Positions 32,915-41,217 of a stretch of 50,793 nt of DNA are shown one piece after another. A model generated the notes under the pieces. It saw only the letters and a list, made by a program, of their open reading frames with translations. It was not told the DNA's origin and searched no databases. The DNA is from Gracilibacillus boraciitolerans JCM 21714 (GTDB taxonomy: Bacteria; Bacillota; Bacilli; Bacillales; Amphibacillaceae). The stretch spans positions 1-50,793 of the forward strand of contig NZ_BAVS01000023.1 in assembly GCF_000521485.1 (NCBI RefSeq). Direction: 5' to 3'. How positions within the stretch are numbered: position 1 is the stretch's first letter; every line of letters starts with the position of its first letter. The translations under genes and the position numbers were made by a program.

Positions 32915-34291
32915 TTTTTACTAACCTCCAATAGCGATTTCGCTTTATTTAACGTTTCCTGGTATTCTGATTCCGGATCTGAGTCATAGACAATGCCTGC
33001 TCCTGCCTGCACGTATGCGGTTTGGCCTTTAATCACCATCGTTCGGATCGCAAGCGCTAAATCAAGATCCCCCCGTTCATATTAATGTAACCTACTGCAC
33101 CTGCATAAACACCACGCTTCTTGTCTTCAAGGTCATTTATAATCTGCATGGCACGGATTTTTGGTGCACCTGAAACCGTTCCTGCTGGTAAGGTGGACAC
33201 TAATGCATCTAATCCTGTATAATCTTTCGTTAATTCTCCATGCACCTCGGAAACAATGTGCATCACATGCTGATATCGTTCAATCGTCATATATTTTGGA
33301 ATCGTAATCGAGCCAATCTCACAGACACGTCCTAAATCATTACGACTTAAATCAACTAACATTTTGTGTTCTGCTAACTCCTTTTCATCCGCTAATAACT
33401 CACTTGCAAGCTGCTGATCTATCGCTTCTGTCATGCCTCTTGGTCTCGTACCTGCAATCGGGTTTGTCACAACATGACTGCCAGTGGTTTTAATTAAACT
33501 TTCCGGTGAAGCACCTACCACAATGTAATCGTCAAAGTCGATAAAATACATGTATGGTGACGGATTTGCCACTCTCAATCTGCGGTAAAAGGTGAATGGA
33601 TCTGCATCAAAACTTGCTTTCATTCGTTGTGATAAGACAACTTGAAAAATGTCGCCATCGATAATATGTTGTTTTGCCGTTTCCACCATATTGAGGAAAT
33701 TTTCCTTCTCAATTGAAGGTGAAAAGCTGACATCTAATTCTTCATTTGACATCGTTGTTTCTGGTGTCCAAATTTGCTTTTGAAGCTGATATAAATCAGT
33801 TTCTAATGTATCATCATCTCTGGTCCCGTCTAAATTGATGGTCATCATCGTGATTTTTTGATTCATATGATCAAACACGATGACATCCTGGTAAAACATC
33901 ATATGGACCTCTGGCATATCAATCTCATCTTCTAGCTGATCACCAATGTATTCATACTGTCGAATGGCGTCATACCCAATGTAACCTATCGCTCCACCAT
34001 AAAAAGCATATGGTAATGGCAATGCTTCATTAGGAATAAGTGCTTTCACGATTTCCAGTGGTTTTTTTGCACCGTTTCGTTGGTTCCAGTGCTATGATTA
34101 ATAATTTTTGTTTCTATTTCCGTTCCGATGATTTCCTTATATGGATTTAGTCCGATAAACGAAAATCTGCCCTTTTCTCCATGACTGACAGAGCTTTCTA
34201 ATAAGAACTTCCTTTTGCCTTGAATTCTATTAAATACGGATATTGGTGTAATAGTATCTCCATTTAATGCCTTGCTTTTATAATTGACCAT
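32911..34291 (-). CDS. trpE: Anthranilate synthase component I, two frame breaks
   Basis: A chorismate-using enzyme of about 460 residues. The tryptophan feedback motif LLESS is near residue 31. The chorismate domain has PIAGTRPRG and [12 protein letters not shown], plus [15 protein letters not shown]. One A is missing near 34060 (expected [12 protein letters not shown]). C6 at 33069-33074 breaks the frame just before the C-terminus; G4 restores [14 protein letters not shown], a strongly conserved segment. It is the first structural gene after the tandem T-boxes. Confidence 0.94.
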
Positions 34292-34335
34292 GTATTTCGA
34301 CTCCTTTTAAAACGATTTTTTTATTAAAAACGATG

Positions 34336-34625
34336 AAAAACCGTCCCTATACATATATCGTAATATATATAGGGACGGTTGGTTTACCGCGGTGCCACCT
34401 CTATTTGAAGGACTATTTCTTTAATAGTCTTCCGCTTGATTGATCCGCTAACGAGGATAAGTCGTTGCTCTGTACTATTCATTCCAGAGCACTCTCAAAG
34501 GTCCATTCCAATTTCCGTGTATACCGGGTTCGCAGCTTCTCCGGTTCTCTGTTATACAGGGGGGCAATTGTACTAATCCTTCTCATTGATTTTTTTATAC
34601 GTCTCTTTTAGTAATTTAGCAGCCA
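34336..34625 (-). promoter_or_regulatory. Second T-box riboswitch (tryptophan), nearest trpE
   Basis: Read on the minus strand, the T-box core AGGTGGCACCGCGG (34400-34387) precedes a strong terminator (CCGTCCCTATA...TATAGGGACGG plus T-run, 34380-34336). Further upstream a specifier-like GAATGGACC carries the Trp codon UGG at 34505-34503. Uncharged tRNA-Trp would stabilise the antiterminator and allow trp transcription. A G6 run (34559-34564) lies in stem I. Confidence 0.88.
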
Positions 34626-34668
34626 TTTTTTCAAAGTTACTCGTCACTTCGAATACTTTCATATATAT

Positions 34669-34935
34669 AAAAAGGGTTTCCACATCCGAAAAGGACGAGG
34701 AAACCCGTGGTACCACCTTTGTTAGCTGTTGAAACAGCTCTCTTGTCGCATCAAGTATTGTTCACTTAACACGATCCGTTTGCAACGAGTGGATCTCTCG
34801 CCAAAGCCTACTGGATAAACGTTCGGTTTGGGGGCTCAGAAGTCCATTCACTTATGTTGCACACTGATTCACACCAACCATCAGCTCTCTTTTGTGCGGA
34901 AAATAAGTTACTTCTCTTCTTCAATGCCATATTAT
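34669..34935 (-). promoter_or_regulatory. First T-box riboswitch (tryptophan) of a tandem pair
   Basis: The minus strand shows the T-box core AAGGTGGTACCACGGG (34719-34704) followed by its own terminator (GGGTTTCC...GGAAACCC plus T-run, down to 34669). The specifier is again GAATGGAC with UGG at 34846-34844. Two complete units in series require two uncharged tRNA-Trp molecules for read-through, which makes the switch tighter. Confidence 0.88.
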
Positions 34936-35016
34936 TTAAATGTTGTTACTATCATAGTACGCTCGCTCTCTTTTGTCAATAAATTTCAATTAAGTTTTCC
35001 GAAAATTCTTAAATCA

Positions 35017-35572
35017 CTAATATTCAATTATTTCCTCCTCTATTTTTTCGCCCAGATGACGACCTGGTTGATCGACCTGCACCAAAACACGATCCCCCCC
35101 TTCTACCAGTGATATCGCTTGTTTTTCCTTATGCTCTGGGGGTTAAAAGGTGGACACTATCTGCTTCCTGGAGGGTTGCAGATACTTCGTTATTTGCTAC
35201 TCGTGTAACCACCCGCATTAACGGGCGCTTCTCGATTTTCACTCTTCCGAGCGCAACCTGGCGGGTTCCCCCCCCTTTTCCATTAATCACCGTTAACTTG
35301 TCACCTGGTTTTAATTCCGCTAAATAGGCTGTCTTTCCTTCTTCTCTTACTACATAATGATGAATGGCACCACTATTTATTCGAAAAGGTCTTGCGGGAT
35401 ACGTATCTGTGGTACGATTTTCCGCTAAAACAAATAGATAACCATGTCCAGTATTTCCTAATAATATTCCCTCTGTAGGCTCGAGATGGTCGACAAAATC
35501 CAGGCAAACTCTTGATCCTTCTCCAATCGATTCTATCCTGATTACTGCTGCTTCCTGCAAGTTAGTTTCCAC
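35017..35572 (-). CDS. Stand-alone C-terminal half of 3-dehydroquinate synthase II-like protein, one frame break
   Basis: A protein of about 184 residues resembling the C-terminal half of archaeal-type 3-dehydroquinate synthase II, a family of roughly 330-380 residues. Shared features are GEGSRVCLDFVDHLEPTEG, GILLGNTGHGYLFV, ARPFRINSGAIHHYV and LGRVKIEKRPLM. The start is GTG 35572 after GGAGG, so the short form is not a 5' truncation by the window. G5 at 35138-35142 breaks the frame (expected LLTPEHKEKQAI), and the stop is at 35017. C8 at 35268-35275 gives KGGGTR. It lies directly before the trp leader, so an aromatic-pathway role is attractive. Without the N-terminal half, catalysis of the known reaction is doubtful. 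Confidence 0.65.
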
Positions 35573-35682
35573 ATGTTTACCTCCGTTCCTTCCTTTATGT
35601 TATTTTACACAGAAATTACATAGTTATGATTACGAATATAATATACAATATAAGTTGGATTTACAAACAGGAGGGTTAACCT

Positions 35683-35799
35683 ATGAGAAAGTTATTAGTA
35701 ATAGTATTTCTTCTGTTAATCACCGGCTTCACTCTGTTTGGTTATACAAGTAGTAGTCACTCCGCAAAAAATGATATAATCAAAATGGAGCAAGAATAA
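35683..35799 (+). CDS. Small 38-residue membrane or secreted peptide
   Basis: ATG at 35683 follows CAGGAGGGTTAACCT, a strong ribosome site. The product begins MRKLLVIVFLLLITGFTLFG, a basic start and hydrophobic core like a signal or single membrane helix. A short polar tail follows, ending in KMEQE. A terminator lies 12 bases after the stop. Nothing about its function can be read; the good start, hydrophobic design and terminator argue that it is expressed. Confidence 0.6.
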   Translation: MRKLLVIVFLLLITGFTLFGYTSSSHSAKNDIIKMEQE

Positions 35800-35811
35800 T
35801 AGAAGAAATAT

Positions 35812-35843
35812 AAAAGCTGTTGAGCCTGCACTCAACAGCTTTT
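35812..35843. terminator. Bidirectional intrinsic terminator
   Basis: AAAAGCTGTTGAG pairs perfectly with CTCAACAGCTTTT over a 6-base loop. It serves the small peptide gene rightward and the oxidoreductase gene leftward. Confidence 0.92.
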
Positions 35844-35847
35844 ATTC

Positions 35848-37146
35848 TTATTTACGTTTTAAGTCCACTAATTCGTCTACTTTTACTGCTTGACCGGTTG
35901 CTAAAGACTTATTACCTGCAATCCCAGTTAATATCGAAACAGCACCATCGATATGGGAAGCTGCACGTTTAAATTCATCCTCTGCAGGTACTCCAAATAA
36001 ATCATTTAATAAGTCAGGATCACCACCGCCATGGCCTCCTTCTTTTGCTTCTACTTCTACTTCGTAAGGTTCGCCAAACATCGGTAATACACGAATGGTC
36101 TTTTCGTCTAATTTACCTTCGTCGCTTTTTTCTCCACCTGAATTAATGTAGGATTGTTCACGAACCTGAACTTCAATTCGCCCTTTCGTTCCATTAAACG
36201 CAATTTGGAATCCTTCCCATGGCAGATATGCATTTAAGGAATATGTTAAAATGGCTTTGTTTTTATAGGTGACATTAACACCTAGTGTATCCTCTATGCT
36301 AATCCCATCACTGAACACACTTTGATCACGATGGTATCCATCTTCTTTTTCGGCATCAAGATACAACGATTTCAGGTGATCATTTGCTTCTAGATCAATA
36401 GCAAAGGGATCCTCCTTTGCATAATCGCTACCATACGCCCGTTCATAAAAGTCGGTAACCCCCCCGCGTTCCTCAGCGTTTTCTCTGCCATAAAAGCGAA
36501 GACCACCTGTCGCATACACAACATCCGGCTCTGTATCCAGCCAAAAATTAACCAAATCAAAATGATGGGTTGATTTATGCACTAACAAACCACCGCTGTT
36601 TCGTTTATCACGATGCCAACGTCGGAAATAATCTGCCCCCCCATGCTGTGTGTCTAATGCCCATTCAAAATGAACAGAATTGACCTGGCCAATCACACCA
36701 TCACGAATCAGTTCCCGGATTTTTGTATTATGTGGTGCATAGCGATAATTAAAGGTTACACGAACACTTTGACCAGTTCTTTCAATCGCATCAATAATTG
36801 CTTGTGTTTTTTCGGCATCTATTGTCATCGGTTTTTCAGTAATGACATCACACCCTAGTTCCATTGCTCGAATAATGTAACGATGATGGGTGCGATCCAC
36901 AGAGGTTACGATTACAATATCTGGTTTCTCTGTTTCTATCATTTCATCAAAGCGGTCTGCTGTATAGGTATTGATCGCCGCTACACCATATTTATCTTGT
37001 AACAATTTATTGGCATAATCTAGTCTTATCTGATTTATATCAGAAAAAGCAACCAATTCACACGTTTCCTGAAAATCGCTCACTATCGCGCCATAATAAA
37101 ATTCTGCACGTCCACCGGTTCCAATCAGCACATATTTCTTCTTCAA
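35848..37146 (-). CDS. Gfo/Idh/MocA family oxidoreductase
   Basis: A cytoplasmic NAD(P)-dependent sugar-type dehydrogenase of about 432 residues. The N-terminal Rossmann motif is VLIGTGGRAEF, the catalytic EKP motif is in DVITEKPMTID, and the C-terminal alpha/beta domain has FRRWHRDKRNSGG and HKSTHHFDLVNFW. TTG 37146 is the best start, because AGGGGG sits eight bases upstream; the in-frame GTG 37155 abuts that site. C7 runs at 36459 and 36636 give ERGGVTD and QHGGADYF where relatives have single Gly. The substrate is unknown. It is a single gene ending at the shared terminator. Confidence 0.85.
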   Translation of the reverse strand: MKKKYVLIGTGGRAEFYYGAIVSDFQETCELVAFSDINQIRLDYANKLLQDKYGVAAINTYTADRFDEMIETEKPDIVIVTSVDRTHHRYIIRAMELGCDVITEKPMTIDAEKTQAIIDAIERTGQSVRVTFNYRYAPHNTKIRELIRDGVIGQVNSVHFEWALDTQHGGADYFRRWHRDKRNSGGLLVHKSTHHFDLVNFWLDTEPDVVYATGGLRFYGRENAEERGGVTDFYERAYGSDYAKEDPFAIDLEANDHLKSLYLDAEKEDGYHRDQSVFSDGISIEDTLGVNVTYKNKAILTYSLNAYLPWEGFQIAFNGTKGRIEVQVREQSYINSGGEKSDEGKLDEKTIRVLPMFGEPYEVEVEAKEGGHGGGDPDLLNDLFGVPAEDEFKRAASHIDGAVSILTGIAGNKSLATGQAVKVDELVDLKRK

Positions 37147-37299
37147 TTTCAACACCCCCTAGTCAGTTTTGTAATCGCTAACAAATCAAAATAACAACGT
37201 TGTTAAAATTATAAAATACTTTACTCCAAATAGCAACTCTTATTCTATAATTTCAGTTTTTACTATTTAATAATAATAAATAGAATTTCTTCATAAAAA

Positions 37300-37333
37300 G
37301 AAAAAAACCCTCTCGTTAGTTACAAGAGGGTTC
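37300..37333 (-). terminator. Intrinsic terminator of the LysM-3D gene
   Basis: AACCCTCT pairs with AGAGGGTT; on the minus strand a run of seven T follows. Confidence 0.9.
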
Positions 37334-37349
37334 TACTATACTCACATTA

Positions 37350-38147
37350 TTAATTTAGAATAGTAACATTCACTGTTCTAACGCCCCCCCAAGAATATGC
37401 TTCATCTTTCGTAGGAACGTGAAGATCAATTTTGTTACCATTGATAGCTCCACCTGTATCTCCAGCAATCGCTTCTCCATAACCTTCTACATGTACTCTA
37501 GTTCCTAGTGGAATAACATTAGGATCAACAGCAATAACTTTCATGTTAGGGTTTTCTAACAAATTAATACCTGTTGCTGTTATTCCAGAGCATCCATTAC
37601 ATTTTGCAGTATAGGCTGTTGCAGTCATTGTAAGAGTTTCACCATTTTGACTGGAAGCAGCTTGTTTGGTTTCTTGCTTTTTCTCTGCTATTGGTTGAGC
37701 TGCTGCTTGTTTCGCTACTTTTGGTTCGGAAGCTTTAGGAGTTTCTTTTTGATTCTCCGCTTTCCCCTCTGCTTGTTGTTCTTCTTTACCTTTATCTTGT
37801 TGTTTGATCGTTAATCTTTCCCCAATGATTATTAAATCTGTTTCAAGGTTATTCCAATCTTTCAAATCACCTACTGTGACTTTATGTTCTTTAGCTATTT
37901 TGCTTAAAGAATCTCCTCTTTCTACAATGTAAGTAATCTCTTTATCTATCTGCAAAATCTGGTTTGTTTGAATAACATCTGAAACTAGCTCGTTAATTTC
38001 CTTTAATTCCGCAACTGATGTGTTATGTTCTTCGGCGATTTTCCACAAGCTATCTCCTTTTTCTACTTCATATTCCGCTGCCGAAAGTGGTAGCACAATA
38101 AAGAAGCTAGTTGCAACAAAACCTACTGACACTAAAAATTTTCTCAT
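37350..38147 (-). CDS. Secreted LysM-3D domain wall protein (YocH-like)
   Basis: An exported wall-lytic protein of about 265 residues. It has a signal peptide (FLVSVGFVATSFFIVLPLSAAEY), two LysM repeats (EKGDSLWKIAEEHNTS and ERGDSLSKIAKEHKVT) and a linker rich in Gln, Lys, Glu and Ala. The C-terminal 3D domain has VIPLGTRVHVEGYG and AGDTGGAI plus NKIDLH. The true start is ATG 38147 behind GGAGGCAAC. C7 at 37384-37390 encodes YSWGGVRTVNV; 3D domains normally read WGVRTV. The family includes muralytic transglycosylase-like YocH. The 230-base upstream region holds a C5 and a G7 run (38277-38283) but no clear riboswitch. Confidence 0.88.
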   Translation of the reverse strand: MRKFLVSVGFVATSFFIVLPLSAAEYEVEKGDSLWKIAEEHNTSVAELKEINELVSDVIQTNQILQIDKEITYIVERGDSLSKIAKEHKVTVGDLKDWNNLETDLIIIGERLTIKQQDKGKEEQQAEGKAENQKETPKASEPKVAKQAAAQPIAEKKQETKQAASSQNGETLTMTATAYTAKCNGCSGITATGINLLENPNMKVIAVDPNVIPLGTRVHVEGYGEAIAGDTGGAINGNKIDLHVPTKDEAYSWGGVRTVNVTILN

Positions 38148-38420
38148 CAATGTTGCCTCCTTTCGTGTTGACAAGGACCAATATAACATAGAATAATGCC
38201 CCCTGTGGTTACAGTGAAATTAAGAGTCTGTAACAAACATTACTATATTACAAAGGCTTGTCACATTTGTCATTATGGGGGGGCAACATTAATTGATTTT
38301 ATACATACAACTGTAATATTTTCTATAAAAATACCATCATTTATGCTAACTAACATCCATTACTCTAGTTTTTTAAATTGATTTTCAGATAGAAATATAG
38401 AAATGCAAGCTTTAATATTA

Positions 38421-39974
38421 TTAGTTTGATGTTAAGATTTTAAAGTGCGTTATATGTTCAGCCTCAAGTGTTTCTCGCTTTAAGAGATCATTTGAAATTA
38501 GTTCTGTCATGTCAATAGGAACGTCCTGGACGATTCTTTTGCCACTAATCATATGATAATCGCCACCACCACTGGCACGGTAATTATTCATTACAACCTG
38601 ATACTTTTGTTCTGGATTGAGAGGTTTCCCATGATAATTAAGGGTTGTAACACGTTCTCCAACAGGATTAGAGACATTGATTTCGTAATAAATGCCTTGC
38701 CACATATCATAATTATAAGGTTGTGGTTTTGGTGTTACAAAGCTAGGATTCACTACTAATTGATCATTCTCTACTTGAAAATAACCTGCCGATTTTTCTA
38801 ACGCTGATTTAATATCATGACCACTTACTTCCACCACTTTTAATGTGTTAGGGAAAATATAGTTTGCTACTATATCTCTCATTGTTACTTGGTTTGGAAA
38901 GCCTGGAGACTTGTCATGGAATAATGCTGTACAGGATATATCAACCCCCCCGGTTATGTTCATCTGTAATTGATTAATGTAGTGAATGAAGGGATGACCA
39001 TATCTTCGAACCGCCACTGGATCTGTTATGGTCATATCGCCTTTTACCATTGTAATCGTCTGATCAAGAAATTGTTGAACGTGGCTCTCATCTTCTCGGA
39101 CCAGTTCTACTATTTTCATATCTGGTTTTGTTTCATCTTCCACATAGTGCAATATAGATTGAATCGACTGAATTTTTTCATCAAAGTCAATTTTTATCTC
39201 AGCGATGGCTTGACCATTACTTCCAGATTGGACGATGGCAACTCCGTTAATTTCACCGGTCAAAAATCGGTGCTGGTGCCCTGTGAGTATTAAATCAATT
39301 CCTGCTACTTCCTGGCAAAGTTGATATGCTTGATTTTCTCCTGTTAAATTTTCAGTAGGTTCTCCTGTTTCCAGATCTCGCTCCAATCCACCATGATAAC
39401 AGACAATCATTATATCGGGTTTTTCCAATTCGTGAATTAAGGGAACCCATTTCTTGGTTGACTCGACGACATCTTCAAAATGCAAGTCTTTAATATGGTT
39501 CGGGTCTTCCCAATTTGGTATATAATGAGTAGTCATTCCTAATACTGCTATTCGAATGCCTGCTATTTCCTTGATTACATATGGTTTTCCTAAAAAAGGT
39601 TCGTTATCTGTCTTATTGACAATGTTCGCTGATAACCAGGGATGATTTGACTCTTCAACTGCTCGATGCAGATAATCCATTCCGTAATTAAATTCATGGT
39701 TACCAATCACTCCTATGTCATACTGCAATTGATTGGCTACTTTTATCATTGGATTTTTTTGATCAGTAGCCTTTTTAGCAAAATAGTAGGTAAGTGGACT
39801 TCCCTGAATAAAATCGCCATTATCTATAAGCAATGTTTCACTATCTCTTTTAATCTCATCCAGGATGGAAGCTATTTTCGCTAACCCAAAATTTTCTTCC
39901 GCTTTATCACGATAATTGGTCGGCATGATATAACCATGAATATCACTTGTGAAACATATGGATATGGTTTTCAT
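38421..39974 (-). CDS. 5'-nucleotidase / 2',3'-cyclic phosphodiesterase family protein (intracellular)
   Basis: A 517-residue two-domain phosphoesterase. The metallophosphatase motifs are FTSDIHGYI, IDNGDFIQGS, IGNHEFNYG and LTGHQHR. The C-terminal nucleotidase domain has ISCTALFHD and MNNYRASGGGDYHM. No signal peptide or anchor is present, unlike most UshA/YfkN relatives, so it acts in the cytoplasm on nucleotides or related phosphoesters. C7 at 38945-38951 adds a Gly (ITGGVDIS). The gene is complete and monocistronic. Confidence 0.88.
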   Translation of the reverse strand: MKTISICFTSDIHGYIMPTNYRDKAEENFGLAKIASILDEIKRDSETLLIDNGDFIQGSPLTYYFAKKATDQKNPMIKVANQLQYDIGVIGNHEFNYGMDYLHRAVEESNHPWLSANIVNKTDNEPFLGKPYVIKEIAGIRIAVLGMTTHYIPNWEDPNHIKDLHFEDVVESTKKWVPLIHELEKPDIMIVCYHGGLERDLETGEPTENLTGENQAYQLCQEVAGIDLILTGHQHRFLTGEINGVAIVQSGSNGQAIAEIKIDFDEKIQSIQSILHYVEDETKPDMKIVELVREDESHVQQFLDQTITMVKGDMTITDPVAVRRYGHPFIHYINQLQMNITGGVDISCTALFHDKSPGFPNQVTMRDIVANYIFPNTLKVVEVSGHDIKSALEKSAGYFQVENDQLVVNPSFVTPKPQPYNYDMWQGIYYEINVSNPVGERVTTLNYHGKPLNPEQKYQVVMNNYRASGGGDYHMISGKRIVQDVPIDMTELISNDLLKRETLEAEHITHFKILTSN

Positions 39975-40097
39975 TTTACATCCCCCTTTTATTGTTTCTA
40001 CTTATCATTATAAAGGTTTTTTCTTGTGAAGGAAAAACTTTACAAGATCTTTACTTAGAATTAACCTCTAGTTTTCATTCATTTGCTATAGTTAAGG

Positions 40098-40191
40098 TGT
40101 TCCAAGTTGAGCAATGCTGCAAAGATTGCTTTCTCACAAAATGATAGCCCCTTTTTCTTTTGCCGGCGAATATCTTCGTCGGCAATTTTTT
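40098..40191 (+). ncRNA. Candidate small regulatory RNA
   Basis: An extended -10 box (TGCTATAGT, 40084-40092) precedes about 60 bases without a reading frame. These include a C-rich single-stranded stretch (ATAGCCCCTTTTT). A clean terminator closes it: TTGCCGGCGAA pairs with TTCGTCGGCAA plus T6 at 40160-40191. The build, with C-rich loops and a terminator, is like Bacillales sRNAs such as RoxS/RsaE or FsrA, but I do not claim identity. No rightward gene is served by this terminator. Confidence 0.4.
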
Positions 40192-40242
40192 ATGGTCTTT
40201 GAAAACCCCCCCCGGCATATCCAGAGGTTTTCAAAGACCATA
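40191..40242. repeat. 17-bp perfect inverted repeat with C8 loop
   Basis: TATGGTCTTTGAAAACC (40191-40207) and its exact complement (40226-40242) flank an 18-base loop that begins with the C-run 40206-40213. Neither side has a T-tract, so this is not a normal terminator. It lies between the candidate sRNA and the nitroreductase terminator. Confidence 0.7.
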
Positions 40243-40243
40243 A

Positions 40244-40277
40244 TAAAAGAGAATCGTGTTTTCTAACCCGATTCTCT
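40244..40277 (-). terminator. Intrinsic terminator of the nitroreductase gene
   Basis: On the minus strand AGAGAATCG pairs with CGATTCTCT and is followed by TTTATT. Confidence 0.75.
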
Positions 40278-40291
40278 AATTCTTAGACTAT

Positions 40292-40861
40292 TTAGTTAAT
40301 AATGGTTATTCTTTCTTTTGCTGACTCTCTTGGTATTGGGGGGGATTGTGATTTGGCAGGATAACCTACTTGTATTTGACCTACGATTCTTTCGTTTTCC
40401 TGTAATCCAATTAATTCTGCTGTCTCTTCACAGAAGGCTAATTTCCCTGACTTCCAAAAGGCACTTAAGCCTTGTTCCCATGCAAGCAAGTTGAAATTCT
40501 GAATAACACAACTAGTAGCTGCATAATCTTCTTCTCTTAACTTTTCTTGCGGATGCAAACGATTAATAACAAAAAAGATAAAAGGGATCTCCATTATTTT
40601 TTTATAGGCATTATTACCTATAATTTTCAACGCATCATCTGTTTCAACATTACTTATTGACAACGTTATTTGTTTATTAATTTCTGCCAGTTTCTTTTTC
40701 GCGTCTCCTTGAATAAATACAAAACGCCATGGCTCCGTTATTTTATGATTTGGTACCCAAATTGCTATATCTAATAAATCCTTTATTAACTCAATGGAAA
40801 CCTGCTTATCCTGATAAGAAGCAATCGAGCGCCGTTCTTTAATAAGTTGTTGCAAATTCAT
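40292..40861 (-). CDS. Nitroreductase family FMN oxidoreductase
   Basis: A soluble flavoprotein of 189 residues. The N-terminal FMN-phosphate motif is IKERRSIASYQ, NHKITEPWRFVFI is the substrate-side loop, and GLSAFWKSG plus a C-terminal QVGYPAKSQ complete the fold. The start is ATG 40861 (MNLQQLIK); the upstream ATG at 40882 overlaps the ribosome site, which contains the C6 run 40869-40874. G7 at 40338-40344 gives SQSPPIPRE. The electron acceptor is unknown. The gene is divergent from the S-box operon. Confidence 0.85.
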   Translation of the reverse strand: MNLQQLIKERRSIASYQDKQVSIELIKDLLDIAIWVPNHKITEPWRFVFIQGDAKKKLAEINKQITLSISNVETDDALKIIGNNAYKKIMEIPFIFFVINRLHPQEKLREEDYAATSCVIQNFNLLAWEQGLSAFWKSGKLAFCEETAELIGLQENERIVGQIQVGYPAKSQSPPIPRESAKERITIIN

Positions 40862-41041
40862 GAGGATTCCCCCCTTTTTCATAATTGATAATCATTTTCA
40901 ACTACTTTTATCATATCACATCCATAAAAGCTGTCAAGAAGATCAGATAGGTATATTTGATTAATTACAACTTTACCCCCTTGTAATAATTGGATTATTG
41001 ATGTAGTATACATACAACGCTACTAATTAAATATTTGATTC

Positions 41042-41192
41042 TTATCCAGAGAGGTGGAGGGGCTGGCCCTTTGAGACCTCAGCAACCGTCTAAAAAGACA
41101 AGGTGCTAATTCCAGCAAGCATGTAAATATGCTTGGAAGATGAGAGATTTTTGCTGTTTTTTCTCCGTCTTTCATTAGACGGAGATTTTTTA
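41042..41192 (+). promoter_or_regulatory. SAM-I (S-box) riboswitch
   Basis: The leader has the S-box core: TTATCCAGAGAGGTGGAGG, then CTGGCCC, then CTCAGCAACC, a variable stem (GCAAGCATG...CATGCTTGG-like) and GATGAGAGA. A terminator follows (CTCCGTCT...AGACGGAG plus T-run, 41163-41192). S-adenosylmethionine would favour termination and shut off the two methionine genes. Confidence 0.93.
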
Positions 41193-41217
41193 TTTTACAA
41201 AGAAATGGGGTGAAAAA

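Noticed and set aside
38190-38400. ydaO-type (c-di-AMP) riboswitch before the LysM-3D gene
   Set aside because: Such switches often precede wall-hydrolase genes, but the conserved core could not be recognised in this 210-base region.
40862-40882. Upstream ATG of the nitroreductase
   Set aside because: It overlaps the G-rich ribosome site that serves ATG 40861, where family similarity begins.
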